Source: Verrucomicrobiota bacterium (lineage in GTDB: Bacteria; Verrucomicrobiota; Verrucomicrobiia; Verrucomicrobiales; DEV007). Taken from it: 64,000 nt of DNA. Where the stretch lies: assembly GCA_020630975.1 (NCBI GenBank), contig JAHDID010000001.1:203687-267686 (forward strand), written 5' to 3'. This document shows, piece after piece, positions 36,993 to 46,400 of the stretch; within the stretch, counting starts at the first letter, position 1, and each line of letters opens with the position of its first letter. The position numbers and the translations under genes are program-made. Below the pieces are notes generated by a model. The model did no database searches. It saw nothing but the letters and a program-made list of their open reading frames with translations, and had not been told where the DNA came from.

Positions 36993-38306
36993 CTATATCG
37001 CCAGCGCGCCACCCTCGCACAGCTTTGCCTGACCAAAGGTATCCATCTGGTGCCCCATGGACTCGGCGACTGATAACCACAGGCGATTGTGGGCGACGGA
37101 ATCAAACTGGTGATGGTGCCCGGACTCGATGCCGTGCGCCTTTCCACCTACCGTCAGGAATGGGATATCCGCGTGGGTGTGGTTGTTGCCTTTACCCAGC
37201 TCATTCAGCCAAATGACCAGCGTGTGATCGAGCATGGTACCGCTATGACCGGGCTCGGGCGTCTCAGCCAAGCGCTTCGTCAGGTAGGCTAGCTCTCCGG
37301 CAAACCACTCATTGATCTTCACCAGCTTCTCGACAGCTTCCTTATTCTTATCGGGCTCGTGAGAAAGCGAGTGGTGGCCCTCGTCGATGCCCAGCCAATT
37401 CATCCGCGCCTGCCCCACCGAGCGCATAAACTGCAGACTACCGATGTGACTCATACCATTGGCCATGGCACTCACCAGCAGATCGATCTGCATCCGGCTC
37501 AGGCGAGGCGTGTTATCATTGAGCACCTCCACCTCGGGATCGATGTCTGGGATCGGGTGATTCAGCTCATCCTGTGCATCGCTGCGCTGGAGCTCGGTCT
37601 CGATATCGCGTACCAAAGTGATGTGCTGGTCGAAAAGTGCTTTGTCCTCGCTGCCCAGGCTGCGGCTCACGGTTTTGAGATCGTCATTCAGCAGATCGAT
37701 CACACTCTGCAGTGTGTCTTTATCCTTCATCTGGCCGTAGAGCTTGCTCAGCATCACGTCGGGATCGCTGATCGGTGCCACCGGCTGATTGGGCCCAGCA
37801 TAGGACATACGAGTCCAGGGATCGGCCCGATTCGGCACCGCCACACCTAGCTCCAGCGACCCAAAACGGGTCTGAGTGGCCGCTTGGCTCTGGTAAAAAT
37901 TCTTCAGTTCCTGGTCGATGGAGATATTCCGCGCCCAGCCGGCAGGAGTATTTCCCCCGCCCTGGATATTTCCCGAGAACAGCTCTTCCCCCGTCAGCAG
38001 ACAGCTCATGCCGCGCATATGCTGGTCGCCATCGCCCTTCACTTTATTATGCACACCACGCAGCGTCGTCACATGCTGCTGCCATGGCTCCAGAGCCTTC
38101 AGGATGCGGCCGTAGCGGACCTTCCCATCCTCACCGACCTCAGGCCAAAACTCCTCTGGCACCGTACCATTGGGCGAAAACATAATGATCAGCCTCTTTG
38201 CGAGCGCACCACTGCCAGAGGCGGCCTGTAGCCCAGGCAGCCCAGAGACAAAAGGCAAAACACCAGCGGAGACACCAAGATCACGGATGAAGGAACGACG
38301 GTTCAT
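36993..38306 (-). CDS. DUF1552 family secreted protein
   Basis: 437 residues starting MNRRSFIRDLGVSAGVLPFV, a twin-arginine-like signal (RRSFIRD). Motifs typical of DUF1552: FSPNGTVPEEFWPE, LRGVHNKVKGDGDQHMRG and HHSLSHEPD, plus GKGNNHTHADIPFLTVGG. DUF1552 proteins occur with DUF1592 cytochrome proteins in Planctomycetes and Verrucomicrobia; function unknown. The partner DUF1592 gene is 1385 bases upstream on the same strand, the gap being filled by a toxin-antitoxin locus and insert. Confidence 0.9.
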   Translation of the reverse strand: MNRRSFIRDLGVSAGVLPFVSGLPGLQAASGSGALAKRLIIMFSPNGTVPEEFWPEVGEDGKVRYGRILKALEPWQQHVTTLRGVHNKVKGDGDQHMRGMSCLLTGEELFSGNIQGGGNTPAGWARNISIDQELKNFYQSQAATQTRFGSLELGVAVPNRADPWTRMSYAGPNQPVAPISDPDVMLSKLYGQMKDKDTLQSVIDLLNDDLKTVSRSLGSEDKALFDQHITLVRDIETELQRSDAQDELNHPIPDIDPEVEVLNDNTPRLSRMQIDLLVSAMANGMSHIGSLQFMRSVGQARMNWLGIDEGHHSLSHEPDKNKEAVEKLVKINEWFAGELAYLTKRLAETPEPGHSGTMLDHTLVIWLNELGKGNNHTHADIPFLTVGGKAHGIESGHHHQFDSVAHNRLWLSVAESMGHQMDTFGQAKLCEGGALAI

Positions 38307-38405
38307 GTTTGTTTGATTAAACGTTACGAAATAACGCTGAAATCCCCGCCGGGATCAATGGCCATGGTTGCGGGATACGCTTATCTGTTGCCGAAAACAA
38401 CAGAG

Positions 38406-38786
38406 CTATGGAATCACGTTAATACCCTTCAAACCGAATAACGGAGCAGCCGCTAACAAATGCTTGTCATTTGAGTAAATCGCTGAAAAGCCGTTCGCAG
38501 CAGCACTGGCCAAGTGCAAACCATCCGCTGCTCTTAAGAAAGTCTTTGCGGGCGCCTTTTGAAAAACCACTCTCACTAAATCAATGAGATTCTGATCTAT
38601 CGAAGCCCAGCGCAAGGCTCCCACCGCTGTATCCCTATCCATCTGCTTCAAATAAGCATCCAAGTCCTGCCGACTAGAAACTCCTTCTCGCATCTTTCTA
38701 TGCGCTGCCGATACAAACTCAGCCTGGCCATGCACCGAACAATGAATCACATCCACAGTCGCCACATGCGCCCTCAGCACTACCAT
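38406..38786 (-). pseudogene. VapC-type PIN toxin, 3' part of an interrupted gene
   Basis: 126 residues readable from 38786. Contains the later PIN motifs: acidic QAEFVSAAHRKMREG, LRAADGLHLASAAA (Asp for metal), and IYSNDKHLL (final acid), ending near GLKGINVIP. The N-terminal strand with the first catalytic Asp is missing from this frame but is found separately at 39322-39378, next to the antitoxin. So the toxin gene is split by a segment that carries the gene at 38925-39329. PIN toxins cleave RNA; this one is presumably dead unless the fragment is expressed. Confidence 0.75.
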
Positions 38787-38924
38787 TTTCTGAAAATCGG
38801 AGTTTCATCGTATAAGGCCTGGGACCCCGCGGGAACCACGCTTTGATCCAGATCCTGACGGTGTCAACACAGGGAGGATAGCGAGGTTCCCAGCGCCGAC
38901 TTGATAGGTCAGGGAATGGACAGA
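38787..38924. other. Non-coding part of the segment inserted in vapC
   Basis: 138 bases with GC-rich imperfect inverted repeats, including CCCGCGGGAACC and, about 60 bases on, GGTTCCCAGCG. On the minus strand the boundary with the toxin remnant reads AGAAAATGGTAG, almost the same as GAAAAATGGGTAG at the far end of the insert (near 39320-39335). This looks like a target-site duplication or shared junction. No transposase is present, so the mover is unknown. Confidence 0.5.
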
Positions 38925-39329
38925 TCAGTAGCTGAAGGTGCATTCATAATTTCCAGCATAAATTGCTCCTTGGGTGTCACCCCAGTTAATTGTCCCGGCT
39001 TCGTATGCTGAGTCAAAAACCAGAATGAATGTGTCGCAGTGACCAATAATATCCCTCAAAGCGTCAATATCGCCCTCGCCTTTAATGTATGTTTTCATGT
39101 AATCCCACACATTACGATCATCTCCGTTAAAAAATTCGATGTCGTCTTGATCTAACGTGCCAACCTCATCCGCAAATCCCCAGATCGGATTGCGTTGCTC
39201 CCATTGATGAAGCTGCTCAGCTGACGCATCTTTGGGTTCAGGCTCCCAGTAAGGATAACCATATCCTTCGGTTTCACCGATTGATCCTGGCTTTATGCCA
39301 AACACTCTCACAGTTCCGATTCTACCCAT
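38925..39329 (-). CDS. Small acidic protein inserted within the vapC locus, unknown
   Basis: 134 residues, no signal peptide or membrane helix. Acidic, with Trp/Tyr-rich stretches (YGYPYWEPEPKD, NPIWGFADEVGTLD, CDTFILVFDSAYEAG) and a beta/alpha alternation in the second half. The look is that of polymorphic-toxin immunity proteins, but no toxin is encoded nearby, so the assignment is only an impression. It starts exactly inside the 5' end of the former toxin gene. Confidence 0.6.
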   Translation of the reverse strand: MGRIGTVRVFGIKPGSIGETEGYGYPYWEPEPKDASAEQLHQWEQRNPIWGFADEVGTLDQDDIEFFNGDDRNVWDYMKTYIKGEGDIDALRDIIGHCDTFILVFDSAYEAGTINWGDTQGAIYAGNYECTFSY

Positions 39330-39378
39330 TTTTCAAAGGACCTATCAGATAATTGGTATCGTAGTGAACTGATATCAT
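39322..39378 (-). pseudogene. VapC-type PIN toxin, 5' part (first strand with catalytic Asp)
   Basis: ATG at 39378 lies three bases after the antitoxin stop (TAG GGT ATG), the usual vapBC spacing. It encodes MISVHYDTNYLIGPLKNG and then TAG; YDTNYLIG is the first PIN strand with its conserved Asp-Thr-Asn. The remaining two thirds of the toxin are at 38406-38786, 535 bases away. This is direct evidence that the toxin gene was interrupted. Confidence 0.75.
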
Positions 39379-39381
39379 ACC

Positions 39382-39645
39382 CTACCTAGCATCGCGCTCT
39401 TCCGATATGATTGCAGTCGAATCCACTCCACCTGAGAAAGCACCGCGCTCATCAGCTTCGGCAAACTCCGGAATCATAGGGAGATCTCTCCAATACCCTT
39501 TTGGGGGCGTCGGCTTAGCTGAGTTCAAAGATTGCTCCAATAACACTATCGCCTGTTGAGTGACCGATCGACGATCTTCGGCTGCGGCCTCCTTCAGCTT
39601 CGCATGCAATTCGTCAGGAAAAGATTTTATCACCAGCGTCGACAT
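39382..39645 (-). CDS. FitA/VapB-like ribbon-helix-helix antitoxin
   Basis: 87 residues. N-terminus MSTLVIKSFPDELHAKLKEA followed by SVTQQAIVLLEQSL is the ribbon-helix-helix fold of FitA/StbC-type antitoxins, which bind operator DNA as dimers; the acidic C-terminal tail usually covers the PIN toxin. The cognate toxin is interrupted (see 39322-39378 and 38406-38786), so this antitoxin now stands with a non-functional or partial toxin. An intact VapB-like protein may still act as a regulator. Confidence 0.85.
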   Translation of the reverse strand: MSTLVIKSFPDELHAKLKEAAAEDRRSVTQQAIVLLEQSLNSAKPTPPKGYWRDLPMIPEFAEADERGAFSGGVDSTAIISEERDAR

Positions 39646-39690
39646 TCTTAACGCTACCTTAACGGTACCATTAGGTCAACCAATCGAAAC

Positions 39691-42147
39691 TCAATCAATA
39701 CCCAGCCCCTCACTAGCCGTCGAAAACGCTATCTGCTTCAGCAGATCCAGTATCGAAAACTCCTGCGCCACAAAGCTATCGCACAACCACTCAAGGCGTT
39801 CAGCATCGTAGGCTGCGGCGGGTTGTTTGACGGTGTGGTGAAAGAGCATCTCGACGAAGGCGAGATGAGCCGATCGCTGGGTAGCAGCCAGCTTGGCCAC
39901 ATCCTGAGCCGACTGCAGCTCCAGCGCCTCGCCACTATCCAGCACTAGCTGGCTGCGGCTATTGATCGGCTTGCCAGTCGGCTCGGCCTCGCGCCAGCGA
40001 CCGATGCCATCGTAATGCTCTAGGCTGAAGCCGAGTGGATTGATAGTCGAGTGACAGGCCATACAGCTCTGGTTTTTGGTCAGCTCGGTCACTTTCTCGC
40101 GCATGGTCAGGGTGGGATCGAAATGATCGGCGACAAATTCATTGGCCATCGGCGGCGACTTCAGCGCGATGCCGAGGATCTGCCGGCTCAGGAACACACC
40201 TCTATGGATAGGCGAAGTGCTATCGTGATACGCCAAGGTCGACAGCAGATACGGGTGCGTGAGCAGCCCTGCCCGTTGACCATCTGCCAGCGATACAGGC
40301 CGCAGATGGTCGCCCTTCACCGGCTGTGCACCGGGATAGATCTGAGCCAGAGCCTCATTGAGAAACAGGTAATCAGCTGCCAAAAGCTTGCGGTAATCTG
40401 AGCCCTCGCCCCACACGATGTGCTCGATCTGGCGATGCAGCGACTGTCTCAGATAGGCACGCAGTTCCTCCGAATATTCAGGGAATGCCTCCTGGCTTTT
40501 CGAGGCATCGGCAGCACGCTCCAGCTCCAGCCAGTGGTGGAAAAAGCCATGCAACTTGTTCTTGGCTAGCGGCGCTTCCATCAGCTTCCAGGTCTCGGTA
40601 TCGACTCGCTTCAGATCCTTGTAGTAGCCGTCTCTGGCACGCTTTCGCAGATAGGGTGTAGGCAGCGAGTCCCATAGCGCCAGTGCCAGCCGGTAGATCA
40701 CCCGCTCCTGGTCGGATTGATCCTCATCGGCCAGACCAGGGTAGAGAAACTTCGGCGACGTCAGTGATAGGATCACTAGCTGGCGCACCGCCGCCTCGAC
40801 ATTATCCGATTTCTCAAACACCAAGGCCACCATCGCCTGCTGCTTTTCACTCAGCTTCAGGGTGCGCTGAGATCGAGCAAAAAACTCTTCGGCAAAAGCT
40901 CGCAACTTCTTAGCGCGCTCTTTGTCGCTCGACTTGGTCCGGGCCAACTCATCTAGGTGAGCGCCCACATAGTCAGCAGCCTCGATCGCCCCTTGATTCA
41001 CCGCATCTAGCCAGGCGCGCGATACCGAAGTACCTCGCTCGTAGCCGACACTGCGATCATCTGCGGGAAAGCTGACGGTGGGCACAAAACTCTCGTGATG
41101 CTGATCCGGTAGAAACGCTCTCTGCGGCATCGTCGCCAGCACGCCACCCGGCGGTCGCCACAGCAGCTCGATCTCGGCGCGCTTGCCTTTGTCCTTCTTA
41201 TTGGTGCGCTTCTCCATGTCGAGTCGCACGGGATAGGTACGCCCCCCGACCAGAAAAACCTTGGCTCGTAGCTCGCGCAGATCGTTATTCGACACCACAT
41301 AGCCATCGATGGTGTAGGGGCTCTTGATATCGCGCTCATTCACCCAAAACTGCACCCCATTGCGCGTGCGAATGACAAACTCATAGGTGCCCGTCTCCTC
41401 CGCGATGATCGAGCCCACCCAGGTGATTTTAAAGCGATCGGGATTAAACTTTTTCACCTCAGTCACGATCGGCTTCGGCTCCTCTGCTTTCGGCTGCGCC
41501 TTATCCTTCCCATCTGCGTCCGCCTTGCCCTTGCCTTTCGGTTTGGGCATGGGTTTAGGTTTCGGAGGTTTTTCGGTAAAGATCCGCTTCTTCGGATCCA
41601 TCTCGACCTGAGGGTGACCACTGACGAAGTCGTGCTTCACCGGCCCTGAGATTTCCTGATGGACGATGCCTTTATCCTTTAGCTTTTCGTAGTCTTTTTC
41701 ATCGGGATACAGCGCATAGCTCACCCGCAGCCCACGCTGATCTTTCCTCGCGACCAGGTGATCGTAGCGAAAGCCATAGACCAAATCCATCGCCGAGTGG
41801 CGATACTGCGGCACCGTCAGCCGAGCCAGCTCGACCCGCGCCGGAGCCAGCTTTGCCCGAGCCTCCACAGAGTAAAAGGCATGATAGATATACTCAGCCA
41901 CCGCATCGGCATCCTCGCCCATGCATAGATCGGGATCGTCCTCCGGCATCGTCCGCGTGATACGCCCAGCCAGCGCTTCGATTGATTTCGTCCCGTAGAG
42001 AGGTTCGTCAGCCAGCCCATCGACACCTTCACCGCGCGCCCCATGGCACTCGATACACTGGGTACGGTAGATCTGCGAGCCCCGCTCATTGGCTGCGGCA
42101 GACACTCCGAAAACTAGACAGAGAAATGTAGCGATCCACTTCATCAC
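39691..42147 (-). CDS. DUF1592-type secreted cytochrome protein with PA14-like domain
   Basis: 818 residues. Signal peptide (1-20), cytochrome c motif CIECH (Cys31, Cys34, His35), a long Lys/Pro-rich linker (about 195-240, many Lys-Pro-Lys), a PA14-like beta domain (about 245-350, FKITWVGSIIAEETGTYEFV-like), then DUF1595/DUF1592/DUF1588-like region with LPTPYLRKRARDG and second CMACHSTINPLGFSLEHYDGIGRW, and DUF1585 at the end. Found in PVC bacteria next to DUF1552. The role is unknown; attachment to polysaccharide breakdown has been suggested for such genes. Confidence 0.88.
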   Translation of the reverse strand: MMKWIATFLCLVFGVSAAANERGSQIYRTQCIECHGARGEGVDGLADEPLYGTKSIEALAGRITRTMPEDDPDLCMGEDADAVAEYIYHAFYSVEARAKLAPARVELARLTVPQYRHSAMDLVYGFRYDHLVARKDQRGLRVSYALYPDEKDYEKLKDKGIVHQEISGPVKHDFVSGHPQVEMDPKKRIFTEKPPKPKPMPKPKGKGKADADGKDKAQPKAEEPKPIVTEVKKFNPDRFKITWVGSIIAEETGTYEFVIRTRNGVQFWVNERDIKSPYTIDGYVVSNNDLRELRAKVFLVGGRTYPVRLDMEKRTNKKDKGKRAEIELLWRPPGGVLATMPQRAFLPDQHHESFVPTVSFPADDRSVGYERGTSVSRAWLDAVNQGAIEAADYVGAHLDELARTKSSDKERAKKLRAFAEEFFARSQRTLKLSEKQQAMVALVFEKSDNVEAAVRQLVILSLTSPKFLYPGLADEDQSDQERVIYRLALALWDSLPTPYLRKRARDGYYKDLKRVDTETWKLMEAPLAKNKLHGFFHHWLELERAADASKSQEAFPEYSEELRAYLRQSLHRQIEHIVWGEGSDYRKLLAADYLFLNEALAQIYPGAQPVKGDHLRPVSLADGQRAGLLTHPYLLSTLAYHDSTSPIHRGVFLSRQILGIALKSPPMANEFVADHFDPTLTMREKVTELTKNQSCMACHSTINPLGFSLEHYDGIGRWREAEPTGKPINSRSQLVLDSGEALELQSAQDVAKLAATQRSAHLAFVEMLFHHTVKQPAAAYDAERLEWLCDSFVAQEFSILDLLKQIAFSTASEGLGID

Positions 42148-42326
42148 CCCACACGGTAGACCTCCGAAAATAGTCCACCAAGGGCCGCTATGACGGCTTT
42201 TGCGGCACGCGACTACCTCACACTAGCACTCTCTAGTTGATGCGCTGATTAAGACCTGCCACTATCCTACGCAAAAATATTCTCCGAAGAACTGCTATCC
42301 AAGTGTTAAAAAGCTGGAGGTGGTGA

Positions 42327-42533
42327 TCAAAGATCCTCATCAGAACATGGAATCAGCTTCATCAAAGCGCGCTGAAGCCCTGGTTTCAGCGATTTGTTGC
42401 CATGAATCGGAATGACTAATCTCTCATCTCTACCTGACTGCGTAAAGATGTGGTGACTACCATTGACTCGCTTGAGCGACCAGCCCTGTTTGACTGCGAT
42501 AGCTGCCATCCGTTTGCCTGAAACGGATTTCAT
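42327..42533 (-). CDS. hicA: HicA-family mRNA interferase toxin
   Basis: 68 residues from ATG 42533 (MKSVSGKRMAAIAVKQGW). dsRBD-like fold with conserved GSHHIFTQSGRD (catalytic His) and the VIPIHGNKSLKPGLQRALMK end. HicA cleaves mRNA; HicB neutralises it. The longer reading to 42593 would lie in the antitoxin gene. Overlaps hicB stop by four bases (ATGA). Confidence 0.9.
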   Translation of the reverse strand: MKSVSGKRMAAIAVKQGWSLKRVNGSHHIFTQSGRDERLVIPIHGNKSLKPGLQRALMKLIPCSDEDL

Positions 42534-42733
42534 ACCGCTATCTCTAGCAGCTGCTGGCTCTCGATCGGCTCTGGCTCGCCAGCTAGCAGCCATCCCTCGA
42601 CGGCCTCTTTCAGATTGATCTCTAAATCTTTGAGGGTATCACCTTCAGTAAAACAACCGGGCAGAGATGGAACCTCTGCCCAATATCCACCACCATCAGG
42701 CTCGGAATGGACAATGGCTTTGATCTTCATCAT
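42530..42733 (-). CDS. hicB: HicB-family antitoxin
   Basis: 67 residues with the partially degraded RNase H fold of HicB: YWAEVPSLPGCFTEGDTLKDLEINLKEA contains the family core (SLPGCFTEGDT). The C-terminal DNA-binding domain of long HicB proteins is absent, so autoregulation would need another factor. Order here is antitoxin then toxin, reverse to E. coli hicAB but common elsewhere. Confidence 0.9.
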   Translation of the reverse strand: MMKIKAIVHSEPDGGGYWAEVPSLPGCFTEGDTLKDLEINLKEAVEGWLLAGEPEPIESQQLLEIAV

Positions 42734-42885
42734 AACAGCTTAAGATCAATCGTACGGTAAGCAAGTGTATAAAAAGACACTCAAAGACGTTAGAAAGAGA
42801 TCGCCTAGTCGCTAAATTTTTAAAATCCAAGTTTTCTATCGGCTACCCGTAAGTTTTCGATTTCTGATCACATCCCTTTAAGACC

Positions 42886-43437
42886 TTGAGTGCTTTGTTC
42901 GATGGAGATGATAGTGATGACCCGTTCGCGGAGGAGCTACGCTTGGCCCAAGTGCCACTGCTCGGCTATCTCGTGAAGCTGACGGGCAATCTCTCCGACT
43001 CGCACGACCTCCTCCAGCAGACCAATCTCACCGCCTGGCAAAAGCGAGCCGACTACGCCACTGGCTCCAATGCCGTCGCCTGGATGCGCTCCATCGCCCG
43101 CAATCACTACCGCAACTACAGCCGATCGGCCAACCGAAGCCGCACCGTGCCCCTGCTCGACGACGATGTGGCTACCCTAGTCGAGGCTCGCTCCGAGGAG
43201 CGCGAGCTGGAGGAGACTCGAAAGCGCCGCCTCCTGCACCTGTGCATCGAGCAGCTACCCGAGCGCCATCGCCAGTTCATTACCGCCTTTTACATAGACG
43301 GCAGATCCCTGATCGAAGTCGGCGACCTACATGGCGTGAATGCCAATGCCGTCTCACAGATGCTGCACCGAGCCCGCCAAAATCTGATCCGCTGCGTGCG
43401 CCAGAAATCCCACGAACACACCCAAGACGACCTTTAA
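42886..43437 (+). CDS. ECF RNA polymerase sigma factor
   Basis: 183 residues from TTG 42886; no ATG is in frame before the conserved core. Region 2 at about 17-85 (LLGYLVKLTGNLSDSHDLLQ, WMRSIARNHYRNY) and region 4 at about 115-170 (LPERHRQFITAFYIDG, VNANAVSQMLHRARQNL) show a complete sigma-70 group 4 factor. It is followed after 20 bases by a gene starting with an anti-sigma-like N-terminus and a membrane helix, so membrane control by its neighbour is expected, as in other PVC sigma/PSD1 loci. Confidence 0.93.
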   Translation: MSALFDGDDSDDPFAEELRLAQVPLLGYLVKLTGNLSDSHDLLQQTNLTAWQKRADYATGSNAVAWMRSIARNHYRNYSRSANRSRTVPLLDDDVATLVEARSEERELEETRKRRLLHLCIEQLPERHRQFITAFYIDGRSLIEVGDLHGVNANAVSQMLHRARQNLIRCVRQKSHEHTQDDL

Positions 43438-43457
43438 ATCCAACGAGCCTTTTCCCA

Positions 43458-46400
43458 ATGAAAGACGACAAAACAGAGATCGAATCGCTGATCCTAACGA
43501 TGAGCAAAGGCCCGCTGAGCGAAGCCGATAGACAGCGGCTAAACGAGCTGCTGCGCCGCTCTCCCGAGGCACTCGATACCTGGCTAGACCACGCCGAGAT
43601 GACCACCTGGCTAGGCTCCATGGGGCTGGAGTCAGCTTCAGCATCGCCAGTCGCCTCCATAGAGCCGACACCTACCTCCACTCGCCAGCCCATACTGGCC
43701 ATCGCGGCAGCTATCACGATCTGCGCAGGCTTACTCATCTGGCTCCTTGCAGCTAAGCCTGAAGCAAGTAAAGACCTAGTAACCGAGGCCGATAGCGATA
43801 CCAAAGCCACTCCCACCGATCGCCAGGGCGAGTATGAAAAAATCGTCGCCACCCTACCAGTGACGGGCTCGCAGACTCGACCACCCACAGGCTTTGAGAA
43901 TGTCGCTGCCGCCAGCCATCTACCCGAGCAGATCGATTTCAATCGCGATATCCGCCCTATCCTCACAGAGAACTGCATCGCCTGCCATGGCCCCGACGAG
44001 CACGACCGTGCTGCGGGTCTCCGGCTCGATACCTACGCTGGAGCCACAGCTGGCGAGCTACCTGCCATCGTCCCTGGCGATGTCGAGGCCAGCGAGAGCT
44101 ACCACCGCATCCACAGCGACGATGCCGATGACATCATGCCCCCACCCAAGTCGAACAAATCTCTGACCGACCGGCAAAAGGCCCTACTCGCCCTCTGGAT
44201 CGAGCAGGGTGCCGAGTACCAAAAACACTGGTCGCTGGTGCCACCTCAGCAGTCCATCTCCGAGGACTCTGAGCACGCTCGCCACCCCATCGATGTGCTA
44301 GTGCAGCGCCAGCTCGACACCGAGGGCCTCAGTCTATCGCCAGAGGCACCTGGCTATACCCTGCTGCGCCGCGCCACTCTAGACCTGACAGGCCTGCCGC
44401 CCACGCTGGAAGAGATAGCCGACTTTTCGCCCGACGGATACGAGGCCACGCTCGATCGTCTACTCGCCTCTCCCGCCTACGGCGAGCACCGCGCTCGCTA
44501 CTGGCTAGATGCCGCCCGCTATGGCGATACCCACGGCCTGCACCTCGACAACTACCGCGAGATCTGGCCCTACCGCGACTGGGTGATCCAGGCCTACAAT
44601 GATAACCTGCCCTTCGACCAGTTCACCATCGAGCAGCTCGCCGGCGATCTTCTCCCCGAACCTACCCAATCGCAGCGCGTCGCCACCGGCTTCAATCGCT
44701 GCAATGTGACCACCGCCGAGGGTGGTGCCATCGCCGAGGAATTTCTCACCCGCTATGCCGTCGATCGCGTCAATACCACCGCCACCGTCTGGCTGGGCAT
44801 GACCGCTGGTTGCGCCCAGTGCCACGACCACAAATTCGACCCACTGACGATGCGCGAGTTTTATCAGCTCTACGCTTTTTTCAATCACACTACCCAGCCG
44901 GCGATGGATGGTAATAACAAAGACTCGCCCCCCGTCATCCACGTCTACCCCGATGAGGCGACCGAGGCTCGGGCCAAAGCCCTACAGACCGAGATCCGCT
45001 CTACAGAGAAAGCACTAGCTGCGGCTAAGAAACAGGCCGAGGCCAGCTACCAGGCATGGCTAGCAGACGTCTCGCCGAAAAAGATCGATGCCGCTATCGC
45101 CAGCCTCGATCCGCTACCACTGACCACTACTGGTGACCAGATCTCTGGGCTTCCCGACTTTGCCAAGACCGATCCCTTCACCCTATCCATGAGCTACCAG
45201 CTGCCTGACTCAGGCGATGCCATCATCCTCGACAAGACAGATCCAGCTTTAGCCGATCGCGGTATCCGCCTACGGGTGGAGAAAGCCCGCCTCATCGTAG
45301 AGCTGATCGAGTCCTGGCCAAACCGCATGTTACGCATCGGAGCCTCCAGCGCCTTCAAGCCTGGCGCGCGCGGCCGCATCGTCGTGAGCTACGATGGTAG
45401 TGGTAGCTCCGCCGGCTTGTCCCTATGGGTGAATGGTCGGGCGCAGACCAGCCGCTTCCTCAATAGCTGGGCAGAGACACTAGTCGACGACTTTACCACC
45501 GACGCACCCGCCCGCCTGGGCGAGGCAGGCGTCGCTCCGGTCACAATCTATGCCGCGCAACTACCCACTGAGGTGATCAACTCACTCACCGTCCATCAAG
45601 CGAGCCGAGGAGCCGCTAGGAAAGCTGCCGATAAGCGTACCAAACAAGAAACCGACCGCCTACGCGCCCTCTACGATAGCTGTGTGGATGCCGATGTGAT
45701 GGCTCAGATCCAGCAGCTACACAGCCACCGCGCCGCCCTACAGCGGATCCACCACACCGCACCGATCACCCTCGTCATGCACGAAAAGCCCGGCGCTCCT
45801 ACCGCCCACATCCTCGAGCGCGGTGAGTACGATCAAAAAGGTGAATCGGTCAGCCCAGGCTTTCCCGCCTATATCGAAATGCCCAGTTCCGACCTCGATG
45901 CCTTTCCGAAAAACCGCCTCGGCCTGGCTCAATGGCTAGTCGATCCCAGCCATCCGCTAACGGCAAGAGTCACGGTAAATCGAGTCTGGCAGGAGCTATT
46001 CGGTCGCGGGCTAGTAAAAACCTCTGAGGACTTTGGCACCCAGGGCGAGGCCCCCAGTCACCCTGAGCTGCTCGATCACTTAGCACTCTACTTCGTCGAG
46101 TCGGGCTGGGATCTGAAACAGCTCTACCGCCACATCATGACCTCTGCCGTCTATCGCCAAAGCTCGCACGGCAGCCCTGAGCTGATCGCCCGAGATCCCG
46201 AGAATATCCTACTGGCCCGCGGCCCACGCTTTCGCCTAGATGCCGAGACCATCCGCGACCAAGCGCTCGCTGCCAGCGGACTGCTAGATCGCCGCATCGG
46301 TGGCCCCAGTGTCAAGCCCTACCAGCCAGACGGCATCTGGAAAACAGTAGGCTATACCAACTCCAACACTCAGACCTTTCAACAAGACTACGGCCACAGC

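Noticed and set aside
38787-38924. Integron attC site for the gene in the vapC locus
   Set aside because: The inverted repeats lack the RYYYAAC...GTTRRRY ends and no integrase is near.
43242-43457. N-terminal extension of the PSD1 fusion
   Set aside because: Lies in the sigma-factor gene in another frame; Arg/Pro-rich shadow without family similarity.
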